A stretch of DNA of 64,000 nucleotides from Stenotrophomonas sp. WZN-1 (lineage in GTDB: Bacteria > Pseudomonadota > Gammaproteobacteria > Xanthomonadales > Xanthomonadaceae), in NCBI RefSeq assembly GCF_002192255.1, contig NZ_CP021768.1:1568001-1632000 (forward strand), given 5' to 3'. Numbering within the stretch: the stretch's first letter is position 1; each line of letters starts with the position of its first letter. The translations under genes were made by a program, and so were the position numbers. This document shows positions 9,116 to 17,837 of the stretch, piece after piece. The notes under the pieces are model-generated. The model did no database searches and was not told where the DNA came from. It was given only the letters and a program-made list of their open reading frames with translations.

Positions 9116-9146
9116 ACGGTCGGGCTTCCCGGCCGTTTTGCTTTTT
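9116..9146 (+). terminator. Strong intrinsic terminator ahead of ppnN
   Basis: ACGGTCGGG-ctt-CCCGGCCGT (9116-9136, one G-T pair) is followed by TTTGCTTTTT. It is the second terminator in this gap and stops transcription coming from the left before ppnN. See the findings for the possibility that it ends a short independent RNA. Confidence 0.75.
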
Positions 9147-9165
9147 AAGGGGGCGGCAGTACAGT
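9138..9165 (+). promoter_or_regulatory. Possible sigma-70 promoter for ppnN
   Basis: TTGCTT at 9138-9143 and TACAGT at 9160-9165 are separated by 16 bases, and the start codon lies 32 bases downstream. The -35 element would lie within the T tract of the preceding terminator. Matches are moderate, so this is tentative. Confidence 0.35.
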
Positions 9166-9196
9166 CGGAAACCTTGAAGGAAGCGAAAATTTGGAC

Positions 9197-10585
9197 ATGA
9201 CCACGAACGAAAAATCGGCCCGTGCACTGCCGGTGCAGGATGCGCGGATCTACCCGCGCGGTGGGCTGGATGTGCTGTCGCGGGCCGAGGTGGCACGCCT
9301 GCGCGATGCCTCCGCCGGCGGCATGCATGAGCTGCTGCGCCGCTGCGCGCTGGCCGTGCTGACCAGCGGCAGCGCCTCGGACGATCCGCGCGCCGCGCGC
9401 GATCTCTACCCTGATTTCGACATCCAGGTGGCGCAGCAGGACCGCGGCGTGCGCATCGACCTGGTCAACGCACCGGCGATGGCCTTCGTCGACGGCGAGA
9501 TCATCCGCGGTGTCGCCGAACTGCTGTTCGCCGTTGTGCGTGACCTGGCCTACATGGCCATCGAGATGGGCCCGGCCTACGCGGCCGAGCTGGAATCGTC
9601 CGAGGGCATCACCAACGCGGTGTTCGGCCTGCTGCGCAACGCGCGCATCCTCAATCCGGGTGACCCGAACCTGGTGGTGTGCTGGGGCGGGCACTCGATC
9701 TCGCGCGACGAGTATCTGTACACCAAGCAGGTCGGCTACGAGCTGGGCCTGCGCGGCCTGGACATCTGCACCGGCTGCGGCCCGGGTGCGATGAAGGGCC
9801 CGATGAAGGGCGCCACCATCGCCCATGCCAAGCAGCGCCGTACCGTGACGCGTTACATCGGCCTCACCGAGCCGGGCATCATCGCTGCCGAGTCGCCGAA
9901 CCCGATCGTCAACCACCTGGTGATCATGCCGGACATCGAGAAGCGCCTTGAGGCCTTCGTCCGCATTGGCCACGGCATCATCGTGTTCGCCGGTGGCGTC
10001 GGCACCGCCGAAGAGATCCTGTACCTGCTCGGCATCCTGCTGCGCGAGGAGAACAAGGACCTGCCGTTCCCGCTGATCCTGACCGGTCCGACCGTGGCCG
10101 CGCCGTACTTCGAGCAGATCGACCGCTTCATCCGCCTGACCCTGGGCGACGAGGCTGCCGAGCGCTACGAGATCATCATCGGTGACCCGGTCGCGGTGGC
10201 CAAGAAGATGGCCAACGGCATCAAGCGCGTGCGCGAGCACCGACTGGCGCAGAAGGACTCGTTCTTCTTCAACTGGTCGATCGAGATCCCGTGGGAGTAC
10301 CAGCAGCCGTTCGTGCCGACCCACGAGGCGATGGCCGCGCTGGACCTGCACCACGGGCGCGCCCCGCACGCGCTGGCGGCCGACCTGCGCCGGGCGTTCT
10401 CGGGCATCGTGGCCGGCAACGTGAAGGAAGACGGCATGCGCCGCATCGAGCAGTTCGGGCCGTTCCAGATCCACGGTGACCCGGACATGATGCAGGCGCT
10501 GGATGCGCTGCTGCGCGCCTTCGTCGAGCAGCGCCGGATGAAGATCTCCGGTGAATACCAGCCCTGCTACCAGGTGCTGGCCTGA
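9197..10585 (+). CDS. ppnN: Nucleotide 5'-monophosphate nucleosidase PpnN (YgdH)
   Basis: A 462-residue cytoplasmic enzyme that cleaves purine and pyrimidine nucleoside monophosphates to free base and ribose 5-phosphate. In E. coli it is stimulated by (p)ppGpp. Long stretches align by recall with E. coli PpnN, including VVCWGGHSI, CTGCGPGAM, EKRLEAFVRI and DLRRAFSGIVAGNVKE. The LOG-family catalytic signature reads AGGVGTAEE instead of the usual PGGxGTxxE. The ATG at 9197 is chosen; a TTG six bases upstream is better spaced from AAGGAAG and is the alternative. It is monocistronic between two hairpins. Confidence 0.95.
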   Translation: MTTNEKSARALPVQDARIYPRGGLDVLSRAEVARLRDASAGGMHELLRRCALAVLTSGSASDDPRAARDLYPDFDIQVAQQDRGVRIDLVNAPAMAFVDGEIIRGVAELLFAVVRDLAYMAIEMGPAYAAELESSEGITNAVFGLLRNARILNPGDPNLVVCWGGHSISRDEYLYTKQVGYELGLRGLDICTGCGPGAMKGPMKGATIAHAKQRRTVTRYIGLTEPGIIAAESPNPIVNHLVIMPDIEKRLEAFVRIGHGIIVFAGGVGTAEEILYLLGILLREENKDLPFPLILTGPTVAAPYFEQIDRFIRLTLGDEAAERYEIIIGDPVAVAKKMANGIKRVREHRLAQKDSFFFNWSIEIPWEYQQPFVPTHEAMAALDLHHGRAPHALAADLRRAFSGIVAGNVKEDGMRRIEQFGPFQIHGDPDMMQALDALLRAFVEQRRMKISGEYQPCYQVLA

Positions 10586-10591
10586 ACCCGG

Positions 10592-10617
10592 GCCGGCGCG
10601 ATGGGGATCGCGCCGGC
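10592..10617. terminator. Perfect 11-bp hairpin after ppnN
   Basis: GCCGGCGCGAT-gggg-ATCGCGCCGGC begins seven bases after the ppnN stop. The stem is perfect and very GC-rich but is not followed by a T run, so it may be a 3'-end stabiliser or a weak terminator. Confidence 0.5.
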
Positions 10618-10745
10618 GCCGTCAGGGGAGGCGGGTCGTCAAGCCTTTGACGCCCGTCACCTCGGATTGACCGTTCATCCTGCCGCCGCTTGCCGGTGGC
10701 GGGGCGATGGCCCATCGTGGCCACCAACACGCTGGGGAGCGTCCA

Positions 10746-11261
10746 ATGTCTTTGCGCCGGCAAAACGGTTTCACGCTGGTTGAACTGATGGTCACGCTGG
10801 CCGTCTTCGTGATTCTTGCATCGATCGCCTATCCGAGCTTCCGCGGCATGATCCGCTCGAACCGGCTGGCGACCGCCAACAATGAAATGATCGCGCTGGC
10901 CAACCTGGCTCGCAGTGAAGGCATCCGCAACAGCAACGGTGGCGGTGTCTGCGGCAGCGCCGATGGCAAGGCCTGTGATGGCGACTGGTCCAAGGGCGTA
11001 CTGGCCTGGTCGGACCTCGATGGCGACGGCCAGATGGGCAGTAATGACGTCGCGTTGCGGTTTTCGCAAGGCAACCCGCAGCTCAGCGTGGTGGGTCCGC
11101 CGGGCGCGGTCATCGCCTTCGACGGGCGCGGCCGGCGCCGGGCGGTTGCTGACCAGACGCTGGTGCTGTCGCCGGATGCGTGCAAGGCCGGTGAATCGAA
11201 AAGCACGCTGACGATCAACCAATCCGGCCAGGTCCGGGTGACCAAGGGAACCTGCTCATGA
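10746..11261 (+). CDS. fimT: Minor pseudopilin, GspH/FimT family
   Basis: First gene of the minor pilin operon, 171 residues. It has a class III prepilin leader cut after Gly8 (NG-FTLVELMV) with the conserved Glu5 of the mature protein, then a hydrophobic helix. The C-terminal domain has paired Cys residues (VCGSADGKACDG) and a GspH-like pattern. Minor pilins are processed by PilD and prime pilus assembly. The start at 10746 is chosen because it places the leader correctly after GGGGAG. The stop overlaps pilV by ATGA. Confidence 0.88.
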   Translation: MSLRRQNGFTLVELMVTLAVFVILASIAYPSFRGMIRSNRLATANNEMIALANLARSEGIRNSNGGGVCGSADGKACDGDWSKGVLAWSDLDGDGQMGSNDVALRFSQGNPQLSVVGPPGAVIAFDGRGRRRAVADQTLVLSPDACKAGESKSTLTINQSGQVRVTKGTCS

Positions 11262-11755
11262 GCCGCCGCAACCTGGCCCGCCCGCGCTCTTCGCAGGGCG
11301 GCTTCAGCCTGATCGAAGTGATGGTGGCGGTGCTGATCCTGGCATTCGGGCTGCTGGGCTTTGCCCTGCTGCAGACCACAAACGTCCGCTTCGTGCAGAG
11401 CGCGAATTACCGCACCCAGGCCACCAACCTTGCCAACGACCTAATCGAGCTGATGCGCGCCCAGCGTACCGACACCCTGGCCGGTGGCGCCTATTCCTCG
11501 GCCTCGTTCTCGGCCGGCTCGGTGAAGCCCAGCGGCGCCTGCGCCTGGCCGACCGGCGCCGCCGTGACGCCGAAGACGAACGTGGCGCGCTGGCAGTGCG
11601 AGGTCGCACGCACGCTGGGCGAGAAGGCCAGCGCACAGGTGACCTTCGTGCAGAGTACCGGCCAGGTCACCGTGGCCATCAGCTGGGGTGACCAGCGCTG
11701 GGATCCGAAGGATCCCGACAGCCTTACCACCTTCGGCCTGACGACCTTCCTGTGA
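11258..11755 (+). CDS. pilV: Type IV pilus minor pilin PilV
   Basis: A 165-residue minor pilin. The prepilin site is GG-FSLIEVMVAVLIL with cleavage after Gly15 and Glu20 at mature position 5. The segment FGLLGFALLQTTN and following NLANDLIELMRAQR are typical of PilV. It belongs to the tip-priming complex with PilW, PilX, PilE and PilY1, supporting twitching motility and competence. It overlaps fimT and pilW by four bases each, so the genes are one transcript. Confidence 0.92.
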   Translation: MSRRNLARPRSSQGGFSLIEVMVAVLILAFGLLGFALLQTTNVRFVQSANYRTQATNLANDLIELMRAQRTDTLAGGAYSSASFSAGSVKPSGACAWPTGAAVTPKTNVARWQCEVARTLGEKASAQVTFVQSTGQVTVAISWGDQRWDPKDPDSLTTFGLTTFL

Positions 11756-12921
11756 GCGCGCCCATGAGTCCAATTTCGCGAGCCCGAGGCCTGTCGCTGA
11801 TCGAACTGATGATCGCCATGGTCATCGGCCTGGTCCTGATGCTGGGCGTCACCCAGATCTTCATCGCCTCGCGTGCGGCTTCGCGCCTGTCCGAAGGCGC
11901 GGCCCGCACCCAGGAGAACGCGCGCTTCGCGCTGGATTTCCTGCAGCGTGACCTGCGCATGGCCGGCCATTTCGGCTGCGTCAACGACCAGGCCCACGTG
12001 GTCAAGAACACCGGCGATGTCGGTTACCACCTGGGCATCAGCTCGGGCAGCGGCGACCCCCAGGATTTCTCGGTTCCGGTGCAGGGATACGAGGCTGCAG
12101 GTACGGCGCCGGGTGCCACGCTGACGCTGGGCCGTGCGTGGAGCGCGGCGCAGTCGGTTCCAAAGAGCATCGCCAACCTCAAGCCGGCACCGTTGCCGGG
12201 CAGCGATATCCTGGTGCTGCGCCTGATGAGCCCGGAAGGTGCCGTTGTCACCGGCATCTCCGTGGCTGCGGGCGCGACCACCCTGACCGTCTCCAGTGAT
12301 GGCATGGCCCGACTGAAGGCCAACGCCGCAGGCACGCCGACGGTCTTCGGCGTGGCCGACTGCACCCGTGCTGATGTATTCCCCGCCACCATCACCGGTT
12401 CGACCGTGAAGGTCGACAAGGTCGACCTGAGCAACTATTCGATCAACAACGCGATGACCATGCTGTATCGCGCCGATGGCATGGCGTACTACATCGCGAG
12501 CAATCCCAATGGCGAGCCGGCACTTTACCGGGCACGCGCCAACGGCGCCGGCGGCTATGCCGATGGCGAGGAGCTGGTGGAAGGCATCGAGAACATGCAG
12601 TTCCTGTTCGGCCTGGACGCCACCCCGGATATCGCCCTGCCCACGCCGCCGACCGGTCGCATCGTCGACCAGCGCGTGGCCAGTGCGGTCAGCACCGGCA
12701 CCGATGCCGCCGCCGCAGGGCAGTGGCGCCGCGTCGGCATGGTGCAGGTGGGCCTGCTGGCGCGCAGTCCGCAGCGTGCGTCGGCCGAAGCGCCGGGCAG
12801 TGCGGCCACCTATCCGGCCATCCTCGGGGTGGGTTTTGCCCCGGCCGATCCTTACGACCAGCGCCATCGTGGCGCCTATGAAGCGTCCGTTGCGCTGCGC
12901 AACCGCTTGTTCGGGAACTGA
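11752..12921 (+). CDS. pilW: Type IV pilus minor pilin PilW
   Basis: A 389-residue large minor pilin. The leader ends RARG-LSLIELMIAMVIG, cleavage after Gly13 with Glu18. The segment RFALDFLQRDLRMAGHFGC is a PilW hallmark. The GTG at 11752 overlaps the pilV stop (GTGA), which favours coupling; an ATG at 11764 keeps the prepilin signal and is a realistic alternative. Its large C-terminal region is predicted periplasmic and contacts PilX and PilY1 in relatives. Confidence 0.9.
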   Translation: MSAPMSPISRARGLSLIELMIAMVIGLVLMLGVTQIFIASRAASRLSEGAARTQENARFALDFLQRDLRMAGHFGCVNDQAHVVKNTGDVGYHLGISSGSGDPQDFSVPVQGYEAAGTAPGATLTLGRAWSAAQSVPKSIANLKPAPLPGSDILVLRLMSPEGAVVTGISVAAGATTLTVSSDGMARLKANAAGTPTVFGVADCTRADVFPATITGSTVKVDKVDLSNYSINNAMTMLYRADGMAYYIASNPNGEPALYRARANGAGGYADGEELVEGIENMQFLFGLDATPDIALPTPPTGRIVDQRVASAVSTGTDAAAAGQWRRVGMVQVGLLARSPQRASAEAPGSAATYPAILGVGFAPADPYDQRHRGAYEASVALRNRLFGN

Positions 12922-12926
12922 CGACC

Positions 12927-13448
12927 ATGCGTACTCATCCTTCCTCCAGGCGCCGTCCCTTCGTTGCCCAGGCACGGCAGCAGGGTGCCGTCCTCTATGT
13001 CGCGCTGATCATGCTGGTGCTGCTGGCCCTGCTGGGCGTGATCGGCATGCAGGTGGCCGGCATGCAGGAGCGCATGGCGGCTGGCTACCGGGCGACCAAC
13101 ATGGCATTCCAGAACGCCGAAGGCGCGGCACGCAGCGCCGAGAACGCGGTGGAGAACATCGCCAACCGGAAGGATGCCGGCGCCAATCCGGCCGTGGCCT
13201 CCGCCGACATCAACCAGCAGTGCGATGACGGCTTCGATCCGTCGGCCTGGGTCGCGAAAACCAAGCTGGGCAGCAAGCCGGCCATCTATGTCCGTGAGAT
13301 CCAGGGCTGCATCCAGGGGGAGGGTGCGCTGGACATGGGCAAGTCGGTGGAGAAGCCAACGCCGGTCTACCAGATCACGACCTATGCCGGTGATACCACC
13401 AGTGATGCGACGTCGCGTGCGGCGATCGATACCGTATTCAAGCTGTGA
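12927..13448 (+). CDS. pilX: Type IV pilus minor pilin PilX
   Basis: A 173-residue PilX. The leader reads RQQG-AVLYVALIMLVLLALLG, cleavage after Gly20. As in most PilX proteins the mature Glu5 is absent, replaced by Val, and the segment GMQERMAAGYRATNMAFQNAE is characteristic. PilX works with PilY1 in tip priming and adhesion. It starts five bases after pilW and precedes pilY1 by 13 bases. Confidence 0.9.
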   Translation: MRTHPSSRRRPFVAQARQQGAVLYVALIMLVLLALLGVIGMQVAGMQERMAAGYRATNMAFQNAEGAARSAENAVENIANRKDAGANPAVASADINQQCDDGFDPSAWVAKTKLGSKPAIYVREIQGCIQGEGALDMGKSVEKPTPVYQITTYAGDTTSDATSRAAIDTVFKL

Positions 13449-13461
13449 GGGTGGGGAGCCC

Positions 13462-16400
13462 ATGAACACTCGCAACCGCAGGATCCTGGCAGGCGTTGGC
13501 CTTGCCGTCTTGGCCGCTGGCGGCTATCTGGCGCATACCCTGTTTGCTGCACAGGCGCAGGGCGTGCTGGCACAGGAGCCGATGAACGTGCAGACGCGCG
13601 CGACACCGGCGTTCATCATGGCAGTGGACGATTCGGGTTCGATGAACTTCGAGCGCATGTTCCCTGGTGGTGACGGCCGCATGCGCTGGAACAGCAACAC
13701 CAACAGCTTCTTCAACAACGATGGAAGTTTCTTCAGCGTGGGCTCGGCGTGCGCCAACAATTCGGTGGACTGCTACCTGTACCTGTACCCGCATGCGGAG
13801 TTCAACAAGGAGTATTCGCCGGGTCGCGCCATTCCGCCGCTGGACATTTACGGTTTCGCGCGTTCGCATGTCTACAACGCCAGTTACTTCAACCCGGCAG
13901 TGACCTATCGGCCGTGGACCAACGCCGATGGCACGCTGTGGCCGAACGCGTCGATCACCCAGACCCGCGCTGATCCACGGTCCGATCAGCGCGGCTACAA
14001 AGCCGTGTACAACATGACCGTCAACCGTGCCGAGACGTCGGAGAAGTTCCAGTTCGTCAACGGTATGCGGATTCCCGACCTTTCTGGTACCGGCAATGAA
14101 TACTATGTCGACAGCTGGTGGGATGGTGGGTGGAAGACCGCCGCGATCAGCAACACCGGCAGTACCACGTATTCCATCAGCTATTTCCCGGCGACCTTCT
14201 ACCTGCCGGCCGCAGCGCCTGCACCGGACGGATACAAGACCGACGACGCCAGTCGCCCGGTGATCACCGGTGCCTGTGGCCCGGGCTGCAACCTGCGCCG
14301 CTACCAGATCAAGTCGGGCAACTACTCGAGCCCGGCCGCGTACAACGCCGCGATCCAGAATTTCTCCAACTGGTTCCAGTATCACCGCAACCGCGTGCTG
14401 GCCATCGTCGGTTCCTCGACCGCTGCACTGGTGAGCGTGGATACGATGCGCGTGGGCTACTTCACCATCAACAAGCTCAGCAATGCGACCATGTATGACA
14501 TGGTCACCAATCGTGCCGACCTCTACAAGCAGATCTATACGCTGACCGGTAATGGCGGCACGCCGAACCGGCGTGCGGTGGAGTACCTGGTCGACCAGTT
14601 CCGCCGTACCGATGCAGATGCCCCCGTGCAGCTGGCCTGCCAGCGTAATGGCGGCATGCTGTTCACGGACGGCTACACCAACTCCGGCAATGCACCGAGC
14701 GCCTCCTTCGGTGATGCCGACTCGGTGAACTCGACCCACCTGCCGTCCATTCCGTTCTCCGACGGCTACAGCAATACCATCGCCGACATCGCTGCGGCGG
14801 CTTATGCCGGCGCCCGTACCCCCCTGCGCACCGGCACCAGCTTCCCGGCGGGGCAGGTGCCGGTCAGTGATAAGTGCAGCTCGCTGGACAAGAGCAGCCC
14901 GGACTGGAAGCGCCTGGACTGCCAGACCGACCTGCACATGAACTTCTACGGCGTGACCCTGGGCGCGCAGGGCAAGATCTACGGTGTCAACCAGGCCGCA
15001 ACCGCCGATCCGTACAAGACGCCGCCGAACTGGGCCGGCAATGGCAATCCGCTGGATGTCGATGACGGTACCGTCATCGATGAGCTGTGGCATGCGGCCG
15101 TGAACAGCCGTGGCGAATTCATCAACGCGCAGACCCCGGCGGACGTCACCGAGGCCATGCGTCGGGTGCTGTCCTCGATCAGTGGTGGTGCGTCGCCTTC
15201 AGGCACGATCGGTATCAGTGGTGCGCGCATCGGCACCGGCTCACTGGCGGTCACTCCGCGCTATGACATCACCAACAGTGGCACCGACTGGTCGAGCAAG
15301 CTGAGCGCGGCCAGCGTCAAGGTCAACGCCGACCAGGTCGCGGAGCTCACCGAGGTGTGGGAAGCCTCCAGCCGCCTGACGTCGTCCGGCCGCCGGATCG
15401 TGGCCAACAAGCTGGGTTCGCCGGTGGACTTCAACAGTGCCCGTATCAGCCTGCAGGATCTGTGCAGCAAGCCTGACGGCAAGTACGCGTCGATGCTGGT
15501 CTGCTCCACCGACAAGCTGACGACGATCAAGGCCGACCTGGCCAGTGCCATCAACTATCTCAGTGCCGACAGCTCGACCGAGGTCCGCAACGGCGGCAAG
15601 TACCGTGACCGGACCACGCCGCTGGGTGACATCGTCAATTCGGCGCCGGTGGTCAGCTCGCCGCTGGACGATTACGGTTACCGCCAGCTCGGTGGCACCT
15701 ATGCCAAGAGCTATACCGACTACCTGGCCACCAAGGCCAAGTCGCAGCGGTACATGGTCTATGTCGGCGCCAATGACGGCATGCTGCACGCCTTCGATGG
15801 CGGCATGAAGGCGGATGCCAAGCAGGACGGTACCGGCGGCACCGAGAGCTTTGCCTACATCCCGGCCACTGCGCTGGGCCACATGGCCAACCTGCTGTTC
15901 CCCTACAAATCCGATACGGCCGATCAGACGTTCCGCCATCGTTACTATGTCGATGGTCCAGTTGCCGTGTCCGATACCTACAACGGTACCGCCTGGCAGA
16001 CCAGCCTGGTGGGTACCACTGGTGCCGGTGGCCGTTCGGTGTTCGCGCTGGATGTCACTGCACCTGGCAGCTTCGGCACTGGCAACGTGCTGTGGGAAAT
16101 CAGCGACATCAACTCGTCGCTGAGGGACGAGGTGCGCAACAACATCGGTTTCGTGCTCGGCAAGCCGGTGATCGTGCCGGTGAAGAGTGGTACCGGCGTG
16201 GCCTGGAAGGCGATCTTCGGCAATGGCTACGGCAGCGCCAACGGCAAGGCAGTGCTGTTCGTGGTCGACATGGCCAACGGCGACATCCGGATGATCGAAG
16301 CGGTCGAGGGCACTTCGGGTGCCGGTATCTCCGGGGATAATGGCTTGGGCAATGTGGTCGTCGTCGATCGCTGGACCGGCACCAACCAGGATGCGCGCGG

Positions 16401-17229
16401 CCGTGATGGGCTGGCCGACACCGTCTATGCCGCCGATCAGCGGGGTGCCGTGTGGAAGTTCGACCTGACCAGCAGTGCGAATACCACGCTGACCGTGCCG
16501 ATGTTCACCAGCCAGGCGGCCCAGGACTCCTCCAACAAGACCTATCGCCAGCCGATCACCGGTGGCATGACCGCTGCCACCGGTCCTTCGGGCGGCGTGA
16601 TGCTCTATTTCGGCACTGGCAGCTTCTCCTTCACCAGCGACAAGGATGACAAGGCGCAGCAGGCGCTGTACGCCGTGAACGATCTGTCCGGCAAGACGGT
16701 GACCTCGACGGTGACCGCTGCCAACCTCGTTCCGTACACGGCAGCAGCCGCCACTGCGGGCGTCGATGAACGCAAGATCACGGCGGGAACGGCCCCGGCC
16801 AACGCCCGCGGCTGGATGATCCGGCTGCCTGCCGGCAACGGCGAGCGCGCCGTTGGCAATCCGATCCTGGTCAGTGGCATCGTCTTCATGCCGACCTACG
16901 TGCCCAACATGCAGTCGGTGGGGTGCTCGACCAGCGGGTCGAACTGGTTGTTCGGGTTGTCGTCGATCAGCGGCCTGCCGATGCTGGAGAACGTGCGTTA
17001 TGGCTCGCCCACCGGTAGCCGGCCCGGCTCCAGCACAGCGGCCATTGCGTTGAAGACTGGAGGAACCGCGCCGGTGCGTGACGTCTCGTTGTCGGTGCTG
17101 CCACGTCCGACGGACAACAAGGCGCCGCCCGGAGGCAGCACCTGCTGGATGGCCGTCGGCGCGGCGGGCAGCCAGGCGCTGTATCTGCCTTACCCGTGCG
17201 GTCGCCAGTCCTGGCGCCAGCTCCAGTAA
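13462..17229 (+). CDS. pilY1: Type IV pilus tip adhesin PilY1
   Basis: A 1255-residue secreted protein with an N-terminal signal/anchor (GVGLAVLAAGGYLAH). A von Willebrand A-like region begins with the metal-site motif DxSxS at Asp56-Ser58-Ser60 (VDDSGSM). The C-terminal third is the PilY1 beta-propeller, with TPLGDIVNSAPVV, YVGANDGMLHAFDGG and DTVYAADQRGAVWKFDL near the region that binds calcium in Pseudomonas PilY1. It acts at the pilus tip in adhesion, mechanosensing and retraction control. The ATG at 13462 follows GGGGAG by four bases. An apparent upstream extension overlaps pilX out of frame and is rejected. Confidence 0.93.
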   Translation: MNTRNRRILAGVGLAVLAAGGYLAHTLFAAQAQGVLAQEPMNVQTRATPAFIMAVDDSGSMNFERMFPGGDGRMRWNSNTNSFFNNDGSFFSVGSACANNSVDCYLYLYPHAEFNKEYSPGRAIPPLDIYGFARSHVYNASYFNPAVTYRPWTNADGTLWPNASITQTRADPRSDQRGYKAVYNMTVNRAETSEKFQFVNGMRIPDLSGTGNEYYVDSWWDGGWKTAAISNTGSTTYSISYFPATFYLPAAAPAPDGYKTDDASRPVITGACGPGCNLRRYQIKSGNYSSPAAYNAAIQNFSNWFQYHRNRVLAIVGSSTAALVSVDTMRVGYFTINKLSNATMYDMVTNRADLYKQIYTLTGNGGTPNRRAVEYLVDQFRRTDADAPVQLACQRNGGMLFTDGYTNSGNAPSASFGDADSVNSTHLPSIPFSDGYSNTIADIAAAAYAGARTPLRTGTSFPAGQVPVSDKCSSLDKSSPDWKRLDCQTDLHMNFYGVTLGAQGKIYGVNQAATADPYKTPPNWAGNGNPLDVDDGTVIDELWHAAVNSRGEFINAQTPADVTEAMRRVLSSISGGASPSGTIGISGARIGTGSLAVTPRYDITNSGTDWSSKLSAASVKVNADQVAELTEVWEASSRLTSSGRRIVANKLGSPVDFNSARISLQDLCSKPDGKYASMLVCSTDKLTTIKADLASAINYLSADSSTEVRNGGKYRDRTTPLGDIVNSAPVVSSPLDDYGYRQLGGTYAKSYTDYLATKAKSQRYMVYVGANDGMLHAFDGGMKADAKQDGTGGTESFAYIPATALGHMANLLFPYKSDTADQTFRHRYYVDGPVAVSDTYNGTAWQTSLVGTTGAGGRSVFALDVTAPGSFGTGNVLWEISDINSSLRDEVRNNIGFVLGKPVIVPVKSGTGVAWKAIFGNGYGSANGKAVLFVVDMANGDIRMIEAVEGTSGAGISGDNGLGNVVVVDRWTGTNQDARGRDGLADTVYAADQRGAVWKFDLTSSANTTLTVPMFTSQAAQDSSNKTYRQPITGGMTAATGPSGGVMLYFGTGSFSFTSDKDDKAQQALYAVNDLSGKTVTSTVTAANLVPYTAAAATAGVDERKITAGTAPANARGWMIRLPAGNGERAVGNPILVSGIVFMPTYVPNMQSVGCSTSGSNWLFGLSSISGLPMLENVRYGSPTGSRPGSSTAAIALKTGGTAPVRDVSLSVLPRPTDNKAPPGGSTCWMAVGAAGSQALYLPYPCGRQSWRQLQ

Positions 17230-17253
17230 ACCCAAGTGCGAGGATTCACGCTC

Positions 17254-17661
17254 ATGTTGCACACTCCCATGCCTCGCCGCGCGGCTGGCTTCACGCTGAT
17301 CGAATTGATGATCGTGGTGATCGTCATCGGCATCCTGGCGGCGATCGCCATTCCGTCCTATCAGGAGTACGTGCGTCGATCGCATCGTGCCGTGGTGAAG
17401 GCGGACCTGGCCGAGTACGCACAGCGTGCCGAGCGCTACCACACCAGCAACAACTCCTACACCGGCTACGCATTGCCGACCAAGGTGTCGCCGCGCGATG
17501 GCGGTACCGCGCGCTACAACCTGGACTACAAGGGCGATGGCACGAGCTTCACCATCACCGCCACCCCGCAGGGCACGCAGGCCAAGGACAGCTGCGGCAC
17601 GATGAGCGTGGACCAGGCCAACCGCAAGACGGCCGACGGTGGCGTCGCCAGCTGCTGGTGA
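17254..17661 (+). CDS. pilE: Type IV pilin-like protein PilE
   Basis: A 135-residue pilin, last gene of the minor pilin operon. The leader ends [21 protein letters not shown], cleavage after Gly12 with Glu17, followed by [16 protein letters not shown] typical of PilE. Two Cys near the C terminus (DSCGTM and ASCW) should form the D-region disulphide loop. The ATG at 17254 has AGGA nine bases upstream; a GTG at 17236 is possible but would create a second, spurious GFTL in the leader. Confidence 0.92.
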   Translation: MLHTPMPRRAAGFTLIELMIVVIVIGILAAIAIPSYQEYVRRSHRAVVKADLAEYAQRAERYHTSNNSYTGYALPTKVSPRDGGTARYNLDYKGDGTSFTITATPQGTQAKDSCGTMSVDQANRKTADGGVASCW

Positions 17662-17669
17662 AACAGGTG

Positions 17670-17698
17670 TTGATCTTCCTGTAATCGGCCAGTACAAT
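17670..17698 (+). promoter_or_regulatory. Sigma-70 promoter for tRNA-Asn
   Basis: TTGATC at 17670-17675 and TACAAT at 17693-17698 are separated by 17 bases. The tRNA begins ten bases after the -10 element, so transcription would start at or just before the mature 5' end. Confidence 0.7.
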
Positions 17699-17708
17699 GC
17701 GCCTCCCC

Positions 17709-17785
17709 GCCCGAATAGCTCAGCCGGTTAGAGCACTTGACTGTTAATCAGGGGGTCGTTGGTTCGAGTCCAACTTCGGGCGCCA
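17709..17785 (+). tRNA. tRNA-Asn(GTT)
   Basis: A 77-base tRNA with encoded CCA. The acceptor stem is GCCCGAA paired with TTCGGGC, the D arm is GCTC-AGCCGGTTA-GAGC, the anticodon GTT is at 17743-17745, and the T arm is TTGG-TTCGAGT-CCAA. Confidence 0.97.
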
Positions 17786-17793
17786 GATACTGC

Positions 17794-17825
17794 AAAAGCC
17801 GCGAGAAATCGCGGCTTTTGCTTTT
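17794..17825 (+). terminator. Terminator after tRNA-Asn
   Basis: A perfect 11-bp stem AAAAGCCGCGA-gaaa-TCGCGGCTTTT (17794-17819) followed by GCTTTT. The A-stem/T-stem symmetry lets it also serve the leftward pseudopilin gene that ends at 17838. Confidence 0.9.
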
Positions 17826-17837
17826 CTGCGCAAGCAT

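Noticed and set aside
5306..10474. Very long open frame on the minus strand (about 1720 codons) under the receptor and ppnN
   Set aside because: It is a shadow frame caused by strong GC bias at third codon positions. It runs across two terminators and opposite two well-supported genes and shows no domain.
13174..13461. Upstream extension of the pilY1 frame through pilX
   Set aside because: It reads pilX in the wrong frame; the signal peptide and a ribosome site mark the start at 13462.
15241..17697. Long minus-strand frame opposite pilY1 and pilE, about 818 codons
   Set aside because: Low-complexity His/Gly/Arg-rich translation antisense to a confirmed gene with motifs; no ribosome site.
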